Below, in pieces: positions 57,214 through 64,000 of a stretch of DNA of 64,000 bases. This DNA is from Armillaria gallica. Taxonomy: Eukaryota; Basidiomycota; Agaricomycetes; Agaricales; Physalacriaceae. Position 1 is the stretch's first letter, and the number at the start of each line of letters is the position of its first letter. Below the pieces are notes generated by a model. The model had not been told where the DNA came from. It was given only the letters and a program-made list of their open reading frames with translations, and did no database searches. The position numbers and the translations under genes are program-made. Where the stretch lies: NCBI GenBank assembly GCA_037576215.1, contig JBANDB010000003.1:2790001-2854000 (forward strand). Direction: 5' to 3'.

Positions 57214-59483
57214 ATGGATTCTGCGTCTCTTGCCGTTGTCGTTTGGGCTATCCTTCTCGTTTTGTGGCTCAGAAGGATCTTCGGTCGACGCCCTTCCCTC
57301 CCTCTCCCCCCTGCACCTCCTGGTTATCCCGTTATAGGCAACCTACTTGACTTGGCTAACAATGACGTGCATATCAGAGCCAGACATTGGTCCCGCAATT
57401 TTGGTGAGTCTATCGTGCAAGTTAATAACAGTGAAATAACAGCTTGTATCTTCAGATGACGATGTCATCTCTCTCAAAGTTCTGGGAAAGACCATGATAA
57501 TCTTGAACTCGCCCACGGCAGTCTCTGATCTCTTTGACAAGCGAGCCTCTAACTACTCAGATCGGCCGGACATGCCAATGATTGTTGACTTGTGCGTAAT
57601 TTCCGACTTACTCGTAACAACCTTTGACATGTTATTGATTAGGATGGGTGCGTCTCGCCGTGATACGGTACAAGAGCAACTTTTATGAGATGTTTTCCGT
57701 ATAGGATGGGACTGGACATTTGCCCTCATGCGGTACGGGCCGCGTTGGAAGGAACACAGACGGGTCTTCAACAACCACTTCAATATTGGCACTTCTGGTG
57801 CGTCAGAAGACCGGCATATTCAACTACGCATCTGTCGCGAGCTCTTGTCCTTGATGTCCCAATCTCCTTCGAAATACCTTGAGAACCTTCGGCAGTACGT
57901 CGGTGTGGTTTCTGGAAGAGACCGTCCCTTATCGACTCCATTTCCTAAGCTACACAGGACATATTATTCTCAAACGCACGTATGGACACACGGTAGTCGA
58001 TGAGAAGGACACTTATATCCGTCTGGTTGAGGCAGCGTCCCAAAGTACATCTGAAGGTAATTCACGTCCTCAAAGTTGTTTTAATGATGGCAGTTCTCAT
58101 AAGTTTTGTAGCCGCAGTCCCAGGAGCCTTCCTGGTTGATCTATTCCCATCGAGTACGTTGATAAAATCCAGTCATACAGCCTGCCAATATCTGTTCTGT
58201 AGTGAAGTACATTCCTGAGTGGTTCCCGGGCGCGCAATTCAAGAGAAAGGCTAGGGAGTGGTAAGGGTCTTCTGTTGATATTCTTAGCTCTCTCCATTTA
58301 TGAACTGGACGCTATAGGCGCAAACTCTCAGAAGCTATGATCAACGCACCGTATGACATGGCGAAGGGGAAATTTGTAGGTTTCAACTTTGATCGGATCA
58401 CGCTGCGAATTAAATTCTGTTGCATTGTGAAGGATGAAGGAAATGCCGAAGCTTGCTTTGTCTCCGCTTGTCTCGAGCAGAACAAAACCGCTTCCGGCCA
58501 AGGTTTGAGCGAGGAACTCATTAAAGACACCGCTGCCGTCGCATATGCTGCCGGTCAGTTTGTCTATTTCGTTTCGCATCCGTATTCTCATGAGCTTGAT
58601 AATTAGGTGCTGATACGGTACAATTCCTCTGGCCTTCATTCGACTTACCACACTTACAAAATACAACAGAGCGTCTCCACTCTAACGACTTTTATTCTCG
58701 CCATGACACTTTATCCGGATGTTCAGAAAGCAGCACAAGCCGAACTCGATGCATTACTAGGCGGTGAACGTTTACCCGATTTTGGCGATAAAACTCGGCT
58801 GCCATACGTCACTGCAATATTAAAGGAGGTCCTTCGGTGGATTCCTGTATTACCGATGGGTGAGTACGGGCCAGGTTTCTTACTTTACACGACCCAACCA
58901 CGTTTTAGCCGTTCCTCACCGAGCCGTTAATGCGGACACTTACAAAGGATACTACATCCCAGCTGGTGCCTTCGTGTACGGAAACGCATGGTGAGTCTAT
59001 TGCCGACATATGAATGCTGCCTAAACCTCGGCTAGGGCTATCCTTCATAACCCCGACATCTTTGCAGACCCCGAAACATTCAGACCAGACAGATTCATCG
59101 AGAACCCAACTTTACTCAACCCGATAGATAATGGGGTATTTGGGTTTGGAAGACGGTAGGCAGGAACATCGTTGTCTCGTTCCAGAATTGCCTAATTTCA
59201 TCAATAGCGCGTGCGCAGGGAGGGTAATGGCGCTTGATACCATGTGGATAGCCATGGCATCCATTCTAGCCGTCTTCGACATTTCGAAAGCCGTCGATGA
59301 ACGCGGAAATGAGATCACACCTCCCGTAAAGCTCAGTCCGGGAACCATAAGGTGAGCCTTGTTAGATAAAGACTACATTTCTGGCTGACCGTTGTTGCTA
59401 TCAAAAGTCACCCGGCACCATTTCCGTGTATCATCAAACCTCGATCTAAGGCTGCCCTTGAACTCATTACGCAGGATGACTGA
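57214..59483 (+). CDS. Cytochrome P450 monooxygenase (P450-d)
   Basis: Starts MDSASLAVVVWAILLVLWL (membrane anchor) with the hinge LPLPPAPPGYPVIGNLLDL. Joined exons then give DDDVISLKVLGKTMIILNS, ASNYSDRPDMPMI, the C-helix block WKEHRRVFNNHF, IILKRTYGHTVVDEKDTYI, EWFPGAQFKRKAREWRKL, the I-helix AAGADT split by two short introns, TFILAMTLYPDVQKAAQAEL, ExxR (EVLR), VPHRAVNADTYKGYYIPAG, FRPDRFIE and the heme loop FGFGRRACAG, also split by an intron after FGFGRR. The end is SKAALELITQDD with TGA 59481-59483. All P450 hallmarks are present; it looks intact. It differs clearly from P450-b and P450-c. Its 3' flank enters a long inverted repeat 18 bp after the stop. Confidence 0.9.
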
Positions 59484-59500
59484 AGTTAGCTGGGAAGGGG

Positions 59501-60063
59501 CAAACATACGCTTTTGACTAAGTAGTGCTATGTCACTTTAGATGTAAGACTAACATCAAAATGTCTGTCTAAACTTCGGCTGCGGTTTTGCTCGGAGGGT
59601 CATGGCCGGCCGGGATCTCACTACTACCTAAATAAAATTGAGAGCACTGCTTCTTTTTCGAATAATCCGTCAATAATACGTATGATACACTGACTAGAAC
59701 TTTAACTTTGACGTTCGACTTAGTAAATTAACAACACGGGCATCTGCCACCCGAAATTTTATGACAACTGAAAGCTCCGTGTACAAAGCGCCACGCTTCC
59801 TCCCAATGGCTGAATCCTTGACGAAGACGAAGGTTCAAATGCAAGGAATGTCTGACATGTAGAATGCCTTATCCTGAAGTTGGCTATCCACGTTCCTATC
59901 CTGAATGTTTAGACCTTGTTTAGACCAGTCACTCACGATATTCAAGCGATAGCTATTCATATACTCCGTCTGGGACAAAAAGGTTGTGGTTATCAATACT
60001 AATTTTTGTACCCAAATTCACGCTTCTAGTATCTTTTTCTGAATCCCTCGCACCGCCGAGCCA
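59501..60063 (+). repeat. Left arm of a 563-bp inverted repeat
   Basis: This arm is the reverse complement of 60277-60839, with the same arm length and only scattered mismatches, most of them in the outer 150 bp. It begins CAAACATACGC, 18 bp past the stop of P450-d, so the 3' UTR of that gene probably lies in this arm. Confidence 0.93.
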
Positions 60064-60276
60064 TTTATCAGTGTTGGATCTTGTACTTTTGCGTGTTCGG
60101 TGTGCCCCAAGGTATTGTAGCATCCAGGCCGTTCCTGATTGAGACCTTATGCCGGTACACACCACACCATGCCACACCATGAAATGACGATGATACGGCA
60201 CACAATGGTGACATGATGTTTACCGATTTCTGCCGTGTACAAGTTTGGAGGTCCGAGGTGGTTATGTCAATCCCAT
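60064..60276. other. 213-bp loop of the inverted repeat
   Basis: Unique relative to the arms. Within it, about 60131-60175 resembles 62978-63030 (shared GGCCGTTCCTGATTG, ACCTT, TGCCGGTACACA, then CAC-rich sequence), so the loop carries a fragment of the sequence that makes the end of the hypothetical gene at 62.5-63.1 kb. Confidence 0.7.
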
Positions 60277-60839
60277 TGGCTCGGCGGTGCGAGGGATTCA
60301 GAAAAGGATACTAGAAGCGCGAATTTGGGTACGAAAATTAGTATTGATAACCACAACCTTTTTGTCCCAGACGGAGTATATGAATAGCTATCGCTTGAAT
60401 ATCGTGAGTGACTGGTCTAAACAAGGTCTAAACATTCAGGATAGGAACGTGGATAGCCAACTTCAGGATAAGGCATTCTACATGTCAGACATGCCTTGCA
60501 TTTGAACCTTCGTCTTCGTCAAGGATTCAGCCATTGGGAGGAAGCGTGGCGCTTTGTACACGGAGCTTTCAGTTGTCATAAAATTTCGGGTGGCAGATGC
60601 CCGTGTTGTTAATTTACTAAGTCGAACGTCAAAGTTAAAGTTCTAGTCAGTGTATCATACGTATTATTGACGAATCATTCGAAAAAGAAGCAGTGCTTTC
60701 AATGTTATTTAGGTAGTGGTGAGATCCCGGCCGATCATGATCTCCGAGCACAACCGCAGCCTAAGTTTAGACAGACATTCTAATGTAGTCTTACAATATA
60801 AAGTGACATAGTACTACTTAGTCAAACAGCGTATGTTTG
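60277..60839 (-). repeat. Right arm of a 563-bp inverted repeat
   Basis: Complement of 59501-60063. The outer end reads GCGTATGTTTG. I see no short direct repeat flanking the two outer ends, so no target-site duplication is evident. Confidence 0.93.
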
Positions 60840-62545
60840 TCATACACACGAAGCCTGAAGGAACTGAGTTGACTGAATATAAGCTAAACGGCAAAGGGTC
60901 GGCCCGGTGTACATACAGGGAAGGCGGGAATTGCCGGGAGGCGTGAACGCTAAAAATAGTACAGCTGCAACAGGGAATACCCTCCTCACCCACCTGTTTC
61001 TGCTGCTGTGCCATCGAGCGTTGTCCAGCACCCTTTGAGAGTAGCCCATGGAAACGGGCCGTGTCGTGCATTCCATAAAAGCTTCACCAAGCTTCAGACA
61101 CCACAGATTGCCATCATTCCTTGTCGCGTGCATGCTTCGTAACGTCACATCTCTCTCCGTCCCTGTTTCCACTTGGCCATGCAAGACTACCAGGTGGCAT
61201 CGACGACATCCCCGGCTAACGTTCAACACTGCCAGATCCACGTTCTCTTCGGAGATTCTCTTCACTGCATCAGTGAACCCTCGCTGTTGGGGCGGGCCAC
61301 GGACCATCTTTATAGCGACTATTTCCATCCGTCTTTCCACTCTCCATCACTCTTCCGCATCGACTCGATTACACACCCTGGGCATGGGGCACAGTGTACA
61401 TGAGCTTGCTCATTCACGTAAACGACAGCATCTTAATGCAAGCGAAGCCTTATCCTGTCAGCTCTCTATTGGCATATTGGCGATGCGTGTCATTCGCTCC
61501 GCGAGCTAGGTTCGAGTCCCAGCAAGAGGGATCGCAGCGCGCGCCCTCCCTAAGAAAAGAGGGCGTGTTGTTTTTGTCCAGGACGAATCCTTTCTTTCGT
61601 TCTAATCTCCGGCTCGACGTCCCATTTGCAAATCTAGTCATTCCTTTATCCCCAGCATGACAGGTAGCTATCGTCTATTCTCGTACAAGACCTTCGGACC
61701 GCCGCCATCCTCGAGCATTCATAGGCTCTGGGGCTGCGTCCATGCATGCTGTTTCTGCCGGAAACAGTGTGCTTGGTTTCCAGCAGCTCTCTGAGACCTG
61801 CATTCGGCAGCTGTCATAGGCTCGAACGTCACTGCAAGCACACTGTTTGTTCTCCATTCAGTGGGCTGGCTTACTGGTGATTGTTTGTGGCCTGCGTGTT
61901 GTTGCGTATCCGAATAGGCTACGGCACCGCTGCGGTCACGCTGTTCCTTGTTCGAACATTGTGCTTGCGTTCTTGCGGTTGCTGGACGCCTGCTTTCGGT
62001 AGCATTCATAGGTTCGAACATCGCTACAGGTGCACTGTTTGTTGTTCAGACGGAGTGCTTGGTTCCATGCGCATGTTCAACACCTGCGTTTCATGACTGT
62101 CCTTCTTTTTCCCGACTGGAGATCATGTCTGAAATTATGCGCTTGGGACACATGCCTTTTCTTCGTATTCGTCTGCTGCTCCCTTGTCCGTACTCTCTTT
62201 CGCGCTGGAAGTCCTCGTATAGCTGCGCTGGCCAATGTCCAACGTCATCCCCGGAATTTCGTCTTTCGTCTTTCCGAAGATGACGTGCATCTGAACGCTG
62301 TAATTGTTGGCTCACAGCTGACTGTGCGGTCTCAGACTGTATGAATCTTACCATGACTCAGACCTTGCATGGACCCCATGCCATTGATCGAGGCAAAGGC
62401 AAAAATCCTTTGAAACGGAAAGCCTCGGCACTGGCCAATGACGATATCGTCGCCGCTTCACCTTTTGGCCCGACAAGTAACATTCGTTCAATGAGCTTTC
62501 CCCATCTATTGTTCCGAAAAAGCGTCCACGAAAAGGCAAAGATAC
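60840..62545. other. Non-coding region with degenerate tandem repeats
   Basis: No convincing gene. It contains a tRNA-like B-box (AGGTTCGAGTCCC, about 61509-61521) preceded by a D-arm-like GCAT/ATGC hairpin, but the anticodon arm and variable loop do not fit a tRNA. Degenerate repeats occupy about 61700-62090. Confidence 0.4.
61700..62090 (+). repeat. Degenerate tandem repeats, unit about 190 bp
   Basis: Similar stretches recur at about 61809-61852 and 61997-62040, both of the form CAT AGG(C/T)TCGAAC.TC.CT.CA then CACTGTTTGTT, with a third, partial copy from about 61717. Flanking sequences (GTGCTTG...CCTGC.TTCGG) also repeat. Units are diverged by perhaps 25-30 percent. Confidence 0.55.
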
Positions 62546-63083
62546 ATGGATCACCGTACTGAACGCCGTCTGGCCACCCTGGAAAACAATCAGCAAGTGC
62601 CTTCAGAGACCCAGCCAACAAGGAATGCCTTTCAAGCCCTTGAGGGACGAGCCGCTGATCTGGAAACGGCATTTCTCGCGACATTCACAGCGCTAGCAGT
62701 AGTGAACACTCCACGACCAACGACAAACGTTTCTCGTCCACTCCAATCGCATCTCCGGGGTTGGATGACATACGGTCGCTTACTGAAGGGGACAATGCTG
62801 ATGTCTTCTACTCCTTCGCGATGTATGTGTTAGATATCTTTCGTACCTTTCAACATCCTTTCTATCAATACCCCACGAGGTGTCTCTACTCCGCGAGACG
62901 TATGCAACCGTGCGATCGCAATGGTACGAGCATTTGTGGGCACAGCACATGGCTTGCCATGTTAGGGCTGTGGACCCGGCCGTTCCTGATTGGGACCTTG
63001 TGCCGGTACACAGCACCACCACACACCACCTCACGGCAATATTATCAGACAGAGACAGAAATAATGGGAGAACGACGCACTAA
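62546..63083 (+). CDS. Hypothetical gene, exon structure uncertain
   Basis: A frame from 62546 (MDHRTERRLATLENNQQ) is rich in charged and Ala/Leu residues with coiled-coil character (QALEGRAADLETAFLATFTA). A second frame includes LDDIRSLTEGDNADVFYSFAM and is followed by a plausible intron (GTATGTGTTAG to ACGAG near 62879). It then runs into VSLLRETYATVRSQWYEHLW, MACHVRAVDPAVPDWDLVPVH and a stop at 63083. The first two frames are not joined by an obvious intron. A fragment of the last exon is repeated in the inverted-repeat loop near 60150, so the gene may belong to a dispersed, possibly mobile family. No domain recognised. Confidence 0.3.
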
Positions 63084-64000
63084 ATTTTGAGCAGAACTTT
63101 GTGAAGCGATAACTACGTTGAAATAATCAAATGTCGCGCATCACAGTGTAAGGAGTCGACGTCGGGATCTTTAGTAAGGAAGAAGCATGCTTCAATTGGT
63201 TCTCCTCCTCGGCTTTCCCTATTACCTTAGTGTACACCGAATGTGGATAAATAAGTAGAACAACGACGACGTCCCTCGCTCGCCTCTTTGCGAAGGTTCC
63301 CTGCTAAGTAATTTGGAATCCAAGTGAACGGCTGGAGAATTATCGGTCATTTCAACGAGCCAGCCGACATTTTCGGTACTTGGTACTTGATCAATGCTTC
63401 ATTTTTTGATGGGGTTTTACAAATCTCAAGAAGACAGGTAAGTACCTGTCATTAAATGTGTTGAATTCCAAACCCTCGGGAGGGTACACTCCGCCTTGTT
63501 GCTTGTCGCAATGACGATCCACTTCTTGGACTAGAATCTCAGTCTCATTTCCGTGCTTCATTCATTACTTGTATCCCCTCGTTCCCTCGGACTTTATAGT
63601 AATATTTATACCGCGTACCCTATAGTTAGCGCCTCAGATTTTGCCTCATATGGATAGAGAAGGCTGAGATGAGCCCTTATGCATACCCGTTGTCGAGCGC
63701 CGTACTTACTTCTGGTTATTATTGCGCGGATTCTAATAGTTAAGTCCGTGTGCTTGACTCAGCTTACATTACTGGTAAAATAGTTGATGTTTTGTTCAGA
63801 CTCGTAGACAGTTAATGTTAACGTCTCATAGATATTTAATAGGTAATAGACTGTCTACAGAAGGCAGGCAGCCAGATGCAAGTGATAAAAAATTAAATCA
63901 TGACCAGATAGTAAGGCGTAATTAATGCGGTAAGGTGGTAAGGAACGTCTGACATGGCAGGTATGCTAGAAAAAGAACTGCTGAACGTCCTGTATTCTAA
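63084..64000. other. Non-coding right end of the window
   Basis: No open frame of note and no repeat structure recognised. AT-rich towards the right edge. Confidence 0.4.

Noticed and set aside
61440..61540. Possible tRNA gene with a good B-box and T-arm
   Set aside because: The D-arm and T-arm can be drawn, but the anticodon stem does not pair, the variable loop is too short and two acceptor pairs fail.
1..64000. CRISPR array, bacterial operon or phage features
   Set aside because: No spaced direct repeats of that kind and no prokaryotic gene signals; genes are intron-rich and eukaryotic throughout.

Overview
The window looks like nuclear DNA of a basidiomycete, most likely a mushroom-forming Agaricomycete. 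Genes are dense and broken by many introns of about 50-60 nt with GT(A/G)AG..YAG ends. The content also fits: housekeeping eukaryotic genes, several multi-exon cytochrome P450s, a sesquiterpene synthase, GH28 pectinases, a Zn2Cys6 regulator and a Kre9/Knh1-like wall protein. All exon joins below were made by eye from the sequence.

Layout. (1) 1-2.1 kb: two tandem F-box genes, the first cut by the window edge. (2) 2.5-6.6 kb: a housekeeping block with ATP synthase gamma (ATP3), eIF2-beta (SUI3, divergent from ATP3 across 121 bp) and mannose-6-phosphate isomerase. (3) 6.1-19 kb: a segmental duplication. Block A (6.1-9.8 kb) holds the 5' half of the isomerase gene, a truncated unknown gene and a small membrane-protein gene. 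Block B (12.3-19 kb) holds a dead 5' half of the isomerase gene, an extra unknown gene with a perfect 145-bp tandem exon duplication, a longer copy of the unknown gene and a second membrane-protein gene. (4) 19.2-29.1 kb: five carbon-use or regulatory genes and neighbours on the minus strand: two tandem GH28 exopolygalacturonase-like genes, a hexokinase and a Zn2Cys6 transcription factor. (5) 29.9-30.9 kb: a GPI-type Kre9-like protein. (6) 31.4-37.8 kb: a decayed P450, weak small genes and mostly non-coding DNA.

(7) 37.8-59.5 kb: what I read as a sesquiterpenoid biosynthetic gene cluster. It has P450-a (37.8 kb), P450-b (41.6 kb), a decayed UDP-glycosyltransferase (47.1 kb), P450-c (49.1 kb, paralogue of P450-b), a short-chain dehydrogenase (52.4 kb), a sesquiterpene synthase with intact metal-binding motifs (53.9 kb) and P450-d (57.2 kb). 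The synthase would make a hydrocarbon scaffold, the P450s would oxidise it and the dehydrogenase would interconvert alcohol and ketone; the glycosyltransferase step appears lost. The product is unknown.

Inside the cluster sits a candidate non-autonomous retroelement (46230-47012) with a tRNA-like head, a poly(A) tail and a 14-bp target-site duplication. At the cluster edge is a near-perfect 563-bp inverted repeat with a 213-bp loop (59501-60839). (8) 60.8-64 kb: degenerate tandem repeats, one weak hypothetical gene and non-coding DNA.
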